A DNA stretch of 64,000 nucleotides. It comes from Talpa occidentalis (lineage: Eukaryota; Chordata; Mammalia; Eulipotyphla; Talpidae). A program made the position numbers and the translations under genes. The stretch covers positions 37,622,329 through 37,686,328 of the forward strand of contig NW_023601212.1 in the NCBI RefSeq assembly GCF_014898055.3. The letters are read 5' to 3'. Positions 1-11,919 of the stretch are shown here, piece by piece; within the stretch, counting starts at the first letter, position 1; every line of letters starts with the position of its first letter. The notes under the pieces were generated by a model. That model did not search any database. It was not told the origin of the DNA and worked only from the letters and a program-made list of their open reading frames with translations.

Positions 1-744
1 TCACTTTGGTAGGTGGATTATTTCCAGCTGAGGCCAATCCAGACCCTGCAGTCTCATAAGAAACTTCTACCTTTATGGACCTAGGGGGATGAAGATTGAA
101 GATCTTACCTAAAATGAGGACTTTTACCAATTTTCTATTGGAGAAAGCTCCCTCTATGGCAGGACAAATACCTGCCTGCAGGACAAATACCTGCCTGCAG
201 GACATCGGCTCTCCACAGAAGTCACCCTCTCCTCCCCTGAGCCCTGTGCCCTCTCTCCTTTCACCTCAGGTCCCTCTCCCAGCCCTCAGCTAAGGTTATG
301 TAGCTTCTCATTGACTGTTTGCTTTAGAACCCACATCCATGCAGAGTCTCCATGCTCATGGAAATAAGTTTAGTCTTTTTCTACTACTAATGTGGCTGGT
401 GTTAATTTGATTGTTCTGCCATCCCAAGAAGAAGTAGAGGGTAAAGGAAACTTCCTATCTGCCCCTACAGTGAATGGGATGTTCATAGATGTTACTGTGA
501 AAGAAAAGTGAGTGGAGAGAGATTGCTTCCAGGTTAAATAAGTTTTGGAAAATGGATTTAAAAGGTTAAACAGGACTTATTTACTGCAGGACTTCTCAGA
601 GCCGCAAGTATGCCAACACAGGCAACAATTATCTGTGAGACAGCGCTGCAGTGCAGATTCTGCCAAACTCTCCTGATGCCTTTTCAGTGCAGAGCCTGAT
701 GACACTATTCCATAGAACTCACTTTGGGAATGAATACTCTAGAT
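1..744. other. unassigned intergenic DNA with a 19-bp tandem pair
   Basis: No gene is recognised. The 19-bp unit GCAGGACAAATACCTGCCT is repeated exactly at 160-178 and 179-197, with a third partial copy after it. Confidence 0.6.
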
Positions 745-915
745 AGGGGTGGCAAAATTTTTTAGTAAAGGACCAAATGCTAAATATTTCAGGCTCTGTG
801 GGTCAAATGGTCTGTTGCAGCTCTTTGATTCAGCCATTCTGTTATGCAGAGAGCCACACACCCACAGCCCACAGACAATACATAATGTGACTGTATTCTA
901 ATAAAACTTTGAAAG
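745..915 (+). mobile_element. ancient interspersed repeat, probably DNA-transposon-derived
   Basis: The text from AAAGGACCAAATGCTAAATA through GGCTCTGTGGGTCAAATGG to AATAAAACTTTGAAAG resembles the widespread mammalian repeat with the theme of a shrinking 'aaagggccagatagtaaat' core. I cannot name the subfamily with certainty (hAT-type suspected). Confidence 0.45.
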
Positions 916-1015
916 TTTGAATTTAACAAATTTTACATGTTATGAAATGTTATTCTTTTTATTTTTTGCCTTAAATGTAAAAACCATTCTTAATTCAAAG
1001 AATAGTACACACAGG

Positions 1016-1287
1016 GGGCCTCCCTGGTGGCGCAGGGATTTAAGCACTGCACTATGAAGCAGTCCGAAGCCTCTGCAGCACAAGCTCGATCCCCGGCCTC
1101 CAGGGAGCAACCCACAAGGCCCAGCAGACCTCTCCTGTCTCACTCACTGCTCCCCTCAGCAGTGTATTTCACTCAGTCTGCCTGTTCTGTTCTCCACTCA
1201 GTCTCTGGTGAATCCTCTCAACCCCTGCATCTGAGGCCTGTACCCCAGCTCTTGTATGCATAAATAAATAAATATTTAGAAAAAAAG
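1016..1287 (+). mobile_element. tRNA-Glu-type SINE, subtype A
   Basis: GGGCCTCCCTGGTGGCGCAG head, B box region CTCGATCCCC, and tail TGCATAAATAAATAAATATTT. Flanking duplication AGTACA(C/T)ACA at about 1005-1014 and again just after the A-rich tail at 1288. Confidence 0.93.
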
Positions 1288-1388
1288 TACATACAAAAAC
1301 AGTAAATCTACCAAGATCACAATACCTTCACACTCCTTTCTTCTGTACTTTTTATTGAAACCTGTGCTCAAGAGAAATAAGAGCTTTG

Positions 1389-1525
1389 ACAAGGGACTAT
1401 GGTGATGGTGCACGTGTGAATTGGTGGTGAAAATTATGTGGGGGCCACACCTGAGAAAAGAAAGCAAACATTATAAAAAAAAAAGATTGTAAAATATATA
1501 TAAATTTATAAATTGTTTAAAAAAT
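1389..1525 (+). mobile_element. L1 3'-UTR tail fragment
   Basis: GGTGATGGTGCACGTGTGAA and the following GGGGGCCACACCTGAG match the L1 3' UTR also seen at 38.06 kb. It ends in an A-rich AAATATATATAAATTTATAA tail. It is flanked by AAATAAGAGCTTTG at 1375-1388 and 1526-1539, its target-site duplication. Confidence 0.75.
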
Positions 1526-1539
1526 AAATAAGAGCTTTG

Positions 1540-1795
1540 GGGCCTTGCTGGTGTTGCAGGGGTTAATGTCTCAGCGCTATCAAGCTATCGCCAGCCACTG
1601 TGGCATGAGTTTGATCCCTGGGCCAGGTTGCCAACCCACATGGCACAGCAAACCTCTCCTGTCTCACCCGCTGCTCCCCTCAGCAGTGTATTTTGGTGGA
1701 TCTGTCTATTCCGCTCCCCACTCTGTCTCTGGTGAATCCTCTCACCCCCTGCACCTCTGGCCTACACCCCAGTTCTTTTATGCATAAATAAAATT
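1540..1795 (+). mobile_element. tRNA-Glu-type SINE, subtype A
   Basis: Head GGGGCCTTGCTGGTG (diverged), B box TTTGATCCCTGGGCCAGG, tail TTATGCATAAATAAA. It sits immediately right of an AAATAAGAGCTTTG repeat. A third copy, AAATAAGAGCT at 2148-2158, probably marks its right target-site duplication, pushed outward by the next SINE. Confidence 0.9.
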
Positions 1796-1826
1796 CTATA
1801 CATAAAATTATAAGCTAATAAATCTT

Positions 1827-2119
1827 GGGCCTCCCCAGTGGCGCAGCGGTTGAGCGCTGGGTTGCGAAGCTGCCTGAAGCCTCTGCAGCACTGGTTCGAT
1901 CCCCGGCTGCTCCCCGGCCACCGGAGGAGGGTCCCACATGGTGCGCAGACCTCTCCTGCCACCCGCTGCTCCCTTCAGCAGTGTACTTCGGTCCTTCTGC
2001 CTGCTCTGCTCCCCGCTCTGGCTCTGGTGAATTCTCTCACCCTCCCGTGCTTCTGACTGTACCCAGTGCTTGTATAAATAAATAAAAATAAATCTTAAAA
2101 AAAAATTTAAAAAAATTAA
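1827..2119 (+). mobile_element. tRNA-Glu-type SINE, subtype B
   Basis: Complete copy with A box TGGCGCAGCGG and B box GGTTCGATCCC, tail CCCAGTGCTTGTATAAATAA then ATCTTAAAAA. The exact 13-bp duplication AAGCTAATAAATC is at 1812-1824 and 2120-2132. It inserted in or next to the tail of the preceding SINE. Confidence 0.96.
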
Positions 2120-2158
2120 AAGCTAATAAATCGTTTAAAAAAAAGATAAATAAGAGCT

Positions 2159-4269
2159 CCACTCTCACTATAGTGTAAATGACTTACACAGAAAACAGTT
2201 TTACTATTCTATTTGGTGTATTGACATTTTAAGATAAGGAATACAGATGTATATCTGGCATACCAATGCTCAGGGAACCAGGAGGAAGAAAAACAGTTCT
2301 TCCAGAAAGAGCAGATAAATCCCAATCCTCATATCCCATAGGAAGTTACCTCTTTACCCAGGAGGAAAAAAACACACCCTGTCACCAGGTGGAAATAGCT
2401 TGCCTATAGGAAATCACACATAGTCTCAGGCACAGGATCCCATTAAGTTTGCATCTCTCCACATCTGGGAGAGATGGGAGCAAAAAGTATCCTCCAAGAA
2501 GAGCTACAAATAATGACAGTGCTTAAAAACACCTGTAGGAGAGGAAAAATATCTTTCCCTCTAATCTTCTGAGTTCTCAGCTTAAGGTCCTGTATTAAAC
2601 GACAGATTAATAAGATAAAAAAACATATAAGTTTATCAACATGGGAGATACCTGGGGAAAAATAAATAACTCCCAGAGGTGGCCTAATGCACCAGCTCAA
2701 AAACCACCTTCAGTAAACACTAGAGAAAAGTGTGGGGGAGGGGAGGCCAGGCATGAGAGGTTGCCAGGGAAAGCATGGTAACCAGAGTGAGGTTTGTGGT
2801 ATATATTCAAGTCGGTGTCTTCTTCGTTGATAATACTCTTTTGTGATTTATTCACCCTTTTCTCCTGGTACAGTGAGGGAGACACACTTACAAATAAACA
2901 TTTCCTTTTACATATAAATATCCCCCATAAGAGAGGAACTTCTGTTTTCAAAACTTGTCCTATTATCTACCATTCATTAAAATAATTAGCTGAAAATAAT
3001 CCTTAAGCCAAAGGAGCATAACTTGGGATGGCATATTCTGCTGACCTATCAGCAGAGACCTATCAGAGGCAAAACAGTGTTTTAATGGAATGCTCTGGGG
3101 AAAATTCCAACCCCCTAAGTCCTCTCCCCGCTGAGATGTTAAGCTCCATCGCATAAAGGGAAAGGTTTAAAATGCTTGGATAGCAATTGACAATTCATGA
3201 GGATTTTTCACTTTTTATCAACTTTCACATCACCAGTATTTACTTTACCTTATTTTCAGAAGGTACATAAAACACATCAAAGAATATCAACCTACCAAGA
3301 AATAGTAGGGAGGTACACTGACTTTGGATCATTGCTAGAACTGAACAACGCAATGATTTAGAGCACAGACCCTCAGATGTGCTGTGAAACATAAAATTCT
3401 TGTCCAAGAGCACTTTTAATCAACAGATAATGAATGGCCTGCATTGCATTTCTCTCAGAACGTTCATTTACTCACCACTAGGGGATGTGATTTCTGAAAC
3501 TCTCTGCTCTTTGTTCATGGTTTGCAGGGAAGAGAGAGTAAAAGCTGAAAAAGAAACAAGACCTTGGTGTTCTCACATTACATTATACTTTCCAACCGTT
3601 TGAAGCTAGTGTAACCCTTCACTAAGTACTTGGCAAACTTTAAACCATACATCTGTGAAGCTGGGTTTTTTTTTCGTTCACATTACCTTTCACCTACTTT
3701 AAAATAAACCACTCATTGTTCAAGAGGGAAAACTCAAATTTGTTTTTCCAAAGTAATCTATAATGGAGTAAAACATTGCTGGATGGTTTGCAATTAACTA
3801 ATTTACTATGCAATAAATCTCAAAGGGAATGTAAGTTAATGGGCAAATCATTTTTCAAACTTCAATATTGAGGCCTCTGTTTGTTTTTTTAAATTAACGA
3901 AATGTAAACGCTTTTTTAAAACTAAAAAAGTATACGAGTTTGGTTTTCTAAATGTTTAAACCATACAGAAACATATGCAATTAAAAGGAAAAAGTCATAA
4001 TCCACTTTCTTGTGTACCTGGATTTATTTTAGTATTAAGATAATGGAAGCAAATGTACGGAAATAAGGAGTTTGCAAATTTTATTAGATTTAACTTTTAG
4101 TTTTACCTATATTTTCCCAGACTTTATCATTTAGCAGTCACAAAAATTACTTTTTTGAAATCATTAGAGAAATAGCAGTTGAAGGCCTACTATGTGCCCC
4201 ATATAATGCTAAATGCCAGAAATTATACAATCTAGTATCCTTAATCTATAACAGATATTAGTACAGGAT
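2159..4269. other. unassigned intergenic DNA
   Basis: AT-rich, no recognised gene. Around 2600-2720 (ATCAACATGGGAGATACCTG and flanks) it looks like an old LTR or LINE relic that I cannot name. The rest looks unique. Confidence 0.5.
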
Positions 4270-4780
4270 AAAATGAAAACCTCTCATCTTGGCTACTCAA
4301 ATCTTTCATGATCTGACTTTTCCTGACTTTCATTGCTCTATCTAACATACTTTGTCTGGAACCATAAGTAATAATTTACAATTATCCAAACATTCTAACC
4401 CTTCCCAGGGTTTTATGCCTTTGCAAACACTAGTTTCTCTACTTGTAATGCTCTTTCCCCCTTGGAACATTTCTTGAAATTCCAGTCATCCTTCAAGTCA
4501 ACCTAATCATCACCTCCTCTTTAATTACTTCCAAGCCCCCAGTTAAGGAAAAGTCAGTTATTCCTTTGCCTTTGGCACTACAGCACCCTACACACACACA
4601 TACATACACACACACACACACACAGTGGATGTTTTATAATTATTGACTGTTCCTGTCTAGGGTGACCTTCTTGAGAACAAGAGAACAAGGGGTGGGGATT
4701 TGTCATCTTTATATTCCCACTTATTATCTATCATGCCTAATGCATGTCAGGCAGTAATAAAAATGTGATAGACCTGATAA
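4270..4780 (+). mobile_element. L2 LINE fragment with CA repeat
   Basis: It follows the order of an L2 3' end: TCATGATCTGACTTTTCCTG, then TAATGCTCTTTCCCCCTTGG, then CATCACCTCCTCTTTAATTA, then a 'gtgaccttcttgagaacaag' segment. The copy is old and diverged. A CA-rich microsatellite (4592-4625) has grown inside it. Confidence 0.7.
4592..4625. repeat. CA/CATA microsatellite
   Basis: Alternating CACACACATACATACACACA and further CA units. Confidence 0.9.
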
Positions 4781-5086
4781 GGAATGAGTGACTTTCTTTA
4801 TGATTGCTGGGGGAAGACTTCCCAGAGGAGATGCACATGGCTTTGATCTGGAATTTCTCAAGAATTCCAAATAAAGAAAATAGCATGTTCAGAAGCAAGT
4901 GCTTGGTGTCAAAGCAGATGAGGCATTAAGAGTGGACTGTCACAGGACTATAGGATCGATCTTCCTAGAGTTGGCAAGTGAATAGTAGACACAATGAAAA
5001 GTGATGCAACTAGATGTAGGGAGAGATTTCAGGAGAATATACTCTCTGTCTGGGTATGAATGGATCATAGCCTAATATAAGATTTG
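4781..5086. other. unassigned intergenic DNA
   Basis: No gene or recognisable element. It may be a continuation of ancient repeats. Confidence 0.4.
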
Positions 5087-5099
5087 AGCAATGGGGGGG

Positions 5100-5397
5100 G
5101 GGGTGCCTCCCTGGTGGCACAGGGGTTAAAGACAGCGCTATCAAGCTATCACCAGCCACTGTTGCACAAGTTCGATCCCCAGCCTGCCAGGGAGCTACCC
5201 AAATGGCACAGCAGACCTCTCCCGCCTTGCCCGCTGCGCCTCTCAGCAGTGTATTTCAGTAGATATCCTTGTTCTGCTCCCCACTCTTTCTGGTGAATCC
5301 TCTCAACACCCCCACTCTACCAACCTCCCCATTCCCTGGCACCTCTGGCTTGCACTCCAGTTCTTGTATGCATAAATAAATCTTTAAAAAAACATTT
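5100..5397 (+). mobile_element. tRNA-Glu-type SINE, subtype A
   Basis: GTGCCTCCCTGGTGGCACAG head, GTTCGATCCCCAGCC B box, CATAAATAAATCTTT tail. The duplication AGCAATGGG is at 5087-5095 and 5398-5406. A poly-G run at 5092-5102 precedes the head. Confidence 0.94.
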
Positions 5398-5406
5398 AGC
5401 AATGGG

Positions 5407-7170
5407 AAAAATACCCAGAAGACAAATAGCAAAATGACAACAAATACATACCTACCAATATTTTCCCTAAACACCAATGTCCTGACTTACCAATAAAAAA
5501 GTGCATAGTGTCTACTTGTATCAGAACAAAAAAACTCAACCTTCTGTTGTATGAGAAGACTCCAAAGAAAAACAGATTCAAAGTAAAAAGCTTGAAAACA
5601 GTGCTACAAGCAAATGCTATCCTAAAAAAGAAAAAAAACGGGGGGGGGGGCAGCCATATTTATATCAGATAAAATAAACTTCCAGCTTTAAAAAAAAAAA
5701 AGACAGAGATGGACATTGGCTTCAATGAAGTCTTTGGTGACTCTGCCCAAACAGCAAGGGAAGCAAAAACAAAAATAAATAGAACAATATCTAACTAAAA
5801 AGCTTCTGCACATCAAGCTAAGCTATAGTAAGACAAAAAGACACTTTACCAAATTGGAGAAAATACTCACACATCATACATATGACAAGGGGCTAATATC
5901 AAAGACCTACAAAGAACTCATATAACTCAAACAGAAGAGTCCAATCAAAAAAATCATCAGAAAAGCTAAGTAGACATTTCTCCAAAGAAAACATGTAGAT
6001 GACCAACAGGCAGATGAAAAAAAAATTTCCATTTCATGGAAATGCAAATCACAATAGATACCACCTTAAACTTGAGGGAATTATTTACCTATATGAAAAA
6101 GATCAAAACAACAAGTATTGTGAGAATGTGGAGAAAAAGATCAGAAACAAGTATTTCAAGAGTGTAGAGAAAAAGTTAACAAGAACACCTGTTAACTTTT
6201 GATGGGAATAAAAACTAGTATGACAGCTTCTCAAAACATTAAAAATATATGTACCATATGATCCAACAATTCTCCTCCTAGGTATCTACCTGAAGAATAC
6301 AAAATCACTAATTCGAATGGATACCCACACACATATGTTCACTGCAGCGCTATTTATAATAGCTAAGTTACAGAAACAACCCAACTGCCCAACAGCGGAT
6401 GATGAAGATGGATTAAGAAAACATGGTATAGGGGCCTCCCTGGTGGCTCAAGTGTTAAGATGCAACCTATGAAGCAATCCACAGCCACTGCAACATGAGT
6501 TTAATTCCCGGCCAGCCCGGGAGCAACCCACAGGGTGCAGCAGACCTCTCCTGACTCGCCCGCTGCTGCCCTCAGCAGTGTATTTCAGTCAGTCTGCCTG
6601 TTCTGCTCCCCGCTCTGTCTCTGGTGAATCCTCTCACACACACCCCACACCTCTGGCCTGTACCCCAGCTCTTGTATGCAAAAATAAATAAATCTTAAAA
6701 AAAAAAAAGAAAGAAAACATGGTGTATAAATACAAAAAGGAATACTACTCCGCTATTAAAAAAAAAAACAAAGCAGCAAAGTCTTACCAGTTGACACAGC
6801 ATGGAGAGAAGTGGAGGGTTATGCTAAACAAAATAAATCAGAAGGAAAAAACTTCTGGATGATTTCACTCATATCTACAATATAAAGTAACACAGCAGAA
6901 AACTAAAATATAAAGAAACTAAATGAAAACAAACCATAGAAATCTAAATACAGAACTAAGGCTACTAGAGGGTGACAGTGGGTTGAGTAGCAAAAGGAGA
7001 CGAGGGTCCAGTGGGCTACTATGGTGGAAGATTATGGGTAGGCATGGTGTGGTAACATACATCTGAAGAATGTGAACCTGTAACCATGTAATAATGTGAA
7101 CTTGTAACACGTGAACCTGTAACCTGTAAATAATATACAGACCTGTAATCTAAATCTACCTCAATAAAAT
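5407..7170 (+). mobile_element. L1 LINE, plus strand, rearranged and SINE-interrupted
   Basis: 5407-5695 resembles the L1 ORF2 endonuclease region (ATATTTATATCAGATAAAAT). From about 5700 the text jumps to the 3' part of ORF2 and runs through ATATGATCCAACAATTCTCC and CAGCGCTATTTATAATAGC to a 3' UTR ending CTCAATAAAATAAAATTGCA plus poly(A). The reading frame is broken repeatedly. A SINE (6431-6711) interrupts it. An old copy with an internal deletion. Confidence 0.85.
6431..6711 (+). mobile_element. tRNA-Glu-type SINE, subtype A, inserted in L1
   Basis: Head GGGGCCTCCCTGGTGGCTCA and tail TAAATAAATCTTAAAAA. The exact 12-bp duplication AGAAAACATGGT at 6416-6427 and 6712-6723 lies within L1 sequence, so the SINE is younger than that L1. 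Confidence 0.96.
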
Positions 7171-8850
7171 AAAATTGCATTTTAAAAAATTTTCCTACAT
7201 CTTGTCTATTTTTGTACAGTAATTGATTTCTCCCCTCAAGTGCAGACCCAATAGTTCTCCCACCACCACATCACCTGTGAATCATCAGCATATTCCCTTG
7301 TGTTCTTTGACCCTTCTCACACCTCTTCCCTGGCTGTATGCCTCAGATCTATGGTCAGCTTGCTAGTTTTGTTATTTACTTGACCTTTTGTTTGGTTTCT
7401 CTATATTCAATATATAAGTGAAACCATCTGATATTTATCTTTTTTCTTCTGGCTTATTACATTTAGCATAATACCTTCCAGCTTCATCCGTGTTGCCACA
7501 AGTGACAAGAGTTTGCCTTTTTTATTGCTGAGTAATATTCCTTTGTATAGATATAGCATAACTTTTTGATCCATCCATATGGGAACATTTGGATGTTTCC
7601 ATACCTTGGCTATTGTAAATAGTGCTGCAATAAACATAGGAGTGCAGTTTTCCTTTTGAATTAATGTTTTGTGTTCTTTGGGTGGATTTCTAGGAGTGGA
7701 ATTGCTGGATCATATAGTAGAGCCATTTGTAGTATTCTGAGGAATCTCCAAACAATTTTCCATACAGGCCAGATCATTCTCACCAGCTGTGAAAGAAGGT
7801 TCCTTTTATTCTACAGCCTCTCTAGCATTTGTTGGTTCCAGTTTTTTTTTTGAATGTGGGCCATTCTCACTGGTGTGAGATGATATCTCATTGTGGTTTT
7901 GATTTACATTTCCCTGGTAATTAGTGATGTTGAACATTTTGCATTTTTTCTTTGGAAAAGTGTCTTTTTGTCTCTCTGTCCATTTTTTTTTTTTTGGACT
8001 GGGTTGTTTGGTTTGTTTTTGTTCAATCGTGTAAGTTCTTTTTAGATATTTGATATCAGTCTTTTATCTGTTGATGTGCAAGTATTTTCTCCCATTCAGT
8101 AGGCTGTCTCTTTTTTTTGATTACTGTCTCTTTTGTTGTGCAGTTTTTAGTTTGATGTAGTCCCAGCAGATAATCTTCTCTTCTTCTCTTTTATTTTCCT
8201 TGTTTCTGGAGAAGAATCCTCAAAGATGTTTCTGAGGTGTAGGTCATAGAGTGCTTTGCCTATATTTTCTTCTTTATATTTTATGGTGTAGGGTCCCACA
8301 TTCGAGTCTTTTATCTATTTTGAGTTGATTTTTGTATATGGTGTGAAATAATAGTCTAGTTTCATTTTTTTTGCTTGTTGCAATCCAGTTTCTCCAACAC
8401 CATTTATTGAAGAGGCTTTCCTTGTTCCAGAGTATATTCTTTGTTTCTTTGTCATAAATTAGTTGACTATATATGTGTTAATTGACTATATATGGTTTTG
8501 TTTCTGGGCCTTCAATTAGGTTCCATTGGCCTGTGTATCTGTTTTTGTTTTAATACCATGCTGTTTTTATTATAATGTCTTTGTAGTATTGTTTGAAGTC
8601 TGGGAGTGAACACCTTCATTCTTTCCCCTTTTAGTCAGAAGAGCTTTCATGGTTTGAGCTATTTTGTGATTCCATATGAATTTTAATGATATTTGCTCCA
8701 TTTCTTTAAAGAAGGCCACTGAAATTTTTATTGGAATTGCACTGAACTTGAAAATTGCTTTTGGTAGGATGCCATTTTGATTATGTTAATTCTCCCATCT
8801 ATGAGCAGAAAATGCCTTTCCATTTCTTTGTGTCCCCTTCTATTTCTTTT

Positions 8851-9115
8851 TTTTAAAGATTGATTTATTTATGCATGCAAGAACTGGGGTGTAGGCCAGA
8901 AGTGCAGGGGGTGAGAGGATTCACCAAAGACAGAGTGGGGAGCAGAACAGGCAGATGTACCGAAATACACTGCTGAAGGGAGCAGCAGGTGAGACAGGAG
9001 AGGTCTGCTGTGTCAAGTGGGTTATCTCCCTGGCTGGGGATCAAACTCATGATGCAGTGACTGAAGATAGCTTGACAGTACTGAGACTTAACTGTGTGCC
9101 ACCAGGGAGGCCCTC
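8851..9115 (-). mobile_element. tRNA-Glu-type SINE, subtype A, inside L1
   Basis: Minus orientation. Target duplication CC(T/C)TCTATTTCTTTT at 8836-8850 and 9116-9130. Confidence 0.94.
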
Positions 9116-11152
9116 CCTCTATTTCTTTTAACAGTGTTTTGTAGTTTTCTTTGTATAGGTCTTTCACTTTCTTTGTTAGGTTTATTCTCGGGTATTTAAT
9201 GTTTTGGGGTACAACTGTAAATGGGATGGTTTTCTTAATCTCTTCCTCTTGAGAATGACTTTGCATATAGGAAGGCTACTGATTTTTGTATATTGATTTT
9301 ATAAACTGCTTCTTTACTAAACTGGTTTATTGTTTTAATTAGTTTTTCTTAGGATTCTCTCTCTATATTATCATACCATTTGCAAATAACCCCATTTGGA
9401 TTCCTTTTATGTCTTTCTCTTGCCTAATTGCTCTAGCTGGGACTTCCAGTACTATATTGAAAAGCAGTGGTGAGAATGGACTTCCTTGGCTTGTTCCATG
9501 TCTTAATGGGAATGCTTTCAGTTTTTCACCAGAATGATATAAGAAGAATGATGTAAGCTGTGGGTTTGTCATATGTGGCTTTAATTATGGTAAATGCCCT
9601 TTTTATCCCAAGTTTTTCAAGAGCCTTCATCATAAACGGATATTGGATTTTATCAAATGCTTTCTCAGTATGTATTGATATGATCATATAGTTTTTTTCT
9701 TTTTGTTGATGTGTTGAATTATATTAATTGATTTTCATATGTTGAACCGTCCTTGTGTCCCTGGAATGAATCCCATGTGGTCATGGTATATAATCTTTTT
9801 GATGCATTGTTGAATTTAGCTTGCTAAGGTTTTATTGAGAATTTTTGTATCTCTGTTCATTAGGGAGATTGGTCTGTAGTTTTCTTTTTTGTGTGTTATC
9901 TTTGGTTTTTGTGTTAGTGTAATGTTTGTTTCATGAAAGTATTTGATAGTCATCATTTTTTCTTGATTTTTTTGAAAGAGTTTTTATAGGCTAGGCATTA
10001 GTTCATCTTTGAACACTTGGTAGAACTTGCTTGTGAAACCATCTGGTCCTGGGCTTTTGTTTTTGGGGAGGGTTTTTCTTACTGTTTCAATTTTGTTGCC
10101 TGCAATTAGTTTATTTATTCTATTTCTTCTTTGTTCACCTTTGGGTGATTGTATAGTTCTAAGACTTTGTCCGTCTCATCTAGATTGTTGAAATTGTTTG
10201 CATGTAAGTGTTATGTTAATCTCTATCTTCTGGATTTCTGCTTTGTCTGTTGTAATTTCTCCTCTTTTATTTATGATCCTATTTAATTTGAGTTTTTTTT
10301 CCTTTTTTACTTTGTGAACCTTGCTAGAGATTTGTCTATTTTATTTATTTTTTCCAAAGAACTAGCTTTTGATTTCATTGATCTTTTGGGTTGTCTTTTT
10401 TATTGCTATTTCATTTATTTCTGCTTTAATTTTTATTATTTCCTTTCTTCTACTGGCTTTTGGATTTTTGTTGTTGTTCTTTTTCTAGCTCCTCAAAATA
10501 GGAGATTAGGTTGTTTCTTTAGGTTATTTCTTGCTTTTGATATGGGCCTGTATTGCTATATACTTTCCTCTTTAATACTTTTGCTGAGTCCCACATATTC
10601 TGCATATGTTCTCACTAACACTCATCTCAAGGTGTTTTTAAATTTCTTCTTTGATTTCTTCATTAACCCAATGATCTTTCAGTAGCATGTTGTTCAATGA
10701 CCATGCAATTGGGGAGCTTCTTGCTTTCTTTTCATAGTTGATCTCTAGTTTGAAGCCTTTAAGGTCAAAGATACTTGGTATGATTTCAATCTTCATATAC
10801 TTGTTGATGCTTTGTCTTGTGACCTAATATGTGGTCGATCCTGGAGAATGATCTGTGTGCACATGAGAAAAATGTGTATTTGGTTTTGAGGGTGTGTGGT
10901 GTCCTATAAATGTCTATTGGGTCCATCTGGCCCAGATTTTCATTTAAGGCTACTGTGTCCTTGTTTAATTTCTGTCTTGTTGATGTGTCCACTGGTGAGA
11001 GTGAGGTGTTGAAGTCTCCCTCCTCACATGTATATTCTCCAATATCTGTTTCAGAGATGACAGTAATTTTCTAATGTATTTTGGTGCTCCCTCATTTGGT
11101 AAGTATATATTGATGAATGTTGTGTCTTTCTGGTGTATTGTCCTCTTGATCA

Positions 11153-11217
11153 TTATATAGGTGTTCCCATAGGTGTTTCCTGTTATATAGGTGTTCCCAT
11201 AGGTGTTTTAGTTTGAT
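11153..11217. repeat. 33-bp tandem duplication within L1 ORF2
   Basis: TATATAGGTGTTCCCATAGG followed by TGTTT occurs twice in a row. On the minus strand the peptide KHLWEHLYN appears doubled. Confidence 0.9.
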
Positions 11218-11636
11218 GCCTGTTTTACCTGATGTAAGTATGGCTGTCCTTGTCTTCTGTTGGTGGTCATTTGCATCTGAATTGTTTTTCAACCCTCTAC
11301 AGTCAGTCTATGTTTATCTTTAGAACTTAGGTGTGTTTCCTGAAGTCAGATGAGGGTTGGATTCTGTTTTGTTATCCAACATGCGTCATTCTATTGGTGA
11401 GTTTTGTCCAATAATATTTAGGGTGATTATTGATACATGGAAGTCTGTTATTGCCATTTTGATAATCATTTTGTGGTTCTATTCACCTTGTTCAGTTCTG
11501 CCTGTTCATTCCTCTGTTGTTTTAGATTTTGAGGCTTCTTGTAATATTTCTTGGAGAGGGTTTAGTAGTAGAGAATTTCTGAAGATTGTGTTTGTCTGTG
11601 TTTGTCCTTATTTTTCCCTCATAAAGGAATGAGAGC

Positions 11637-11911
11637 GGGCCTACCCAGTGGCGCAGCGGTTGAGCACTGGGTTGCGAAGCTGCCCGCAGCTTCCACAGCA
11701 CTGGTTCGATCCCCGGCAAGGCAAGCGGCGAGGGTCCCACATAGCGCTCAGACCTCTCCTGCCGCCCGCTGTTCCTCTCAGCAGTGTACTTCGTCAGTCT
11801 GCCTGCTCTGCTCTCTGTTCTGACTGGTGAATTCTCTCACCCTCCTGCGCTTCTGACTGTACCCAGTGCTTGTATAAATAAATAAATGAATCTTTAAAAA
11901 AAAAAAAAAGA
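11637..11911 (+). mobile_element. tRNA-Glu-type SINE, subtype B, inside L1
   Basis: Head GGGCCTACCCAGTGGCGCAG. Duplication AATGAGAGC at 11628-11636 and 11912-11920. It sits near the ORF1/ORF2 junction of the host L1. Confidence 0.95.
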
Positions 11912-11919
11912 AATGAGAG

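Larger units (their letters stand above)
7407..11630 (-). pseudogene. L1 ORF2 pseudogene (endonuclease and reverse transcriptase)
   Basis: ORF2 supplies the nickase and reverse transcriptase for target-primed reverse transcription. The endonuclease region is visible as TFINIYLPNEGAP (about 11120) and SRIDHILGHK (about 10820). The reverse transcriptase core is visible at 9572-9363 with [16 protein letters not shown], where the catalytic FADD box reads FANG, so both catalytic aspartates are lost. The C-terminus ends QKKKDKYQMVSLIY at 7407. Many stops and frameshifts are present, plus a 33-bp internal tandem duplication near 11153-11217 and one internal SINE (8851-9115). Clearly dead. Confidence 0.9.
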
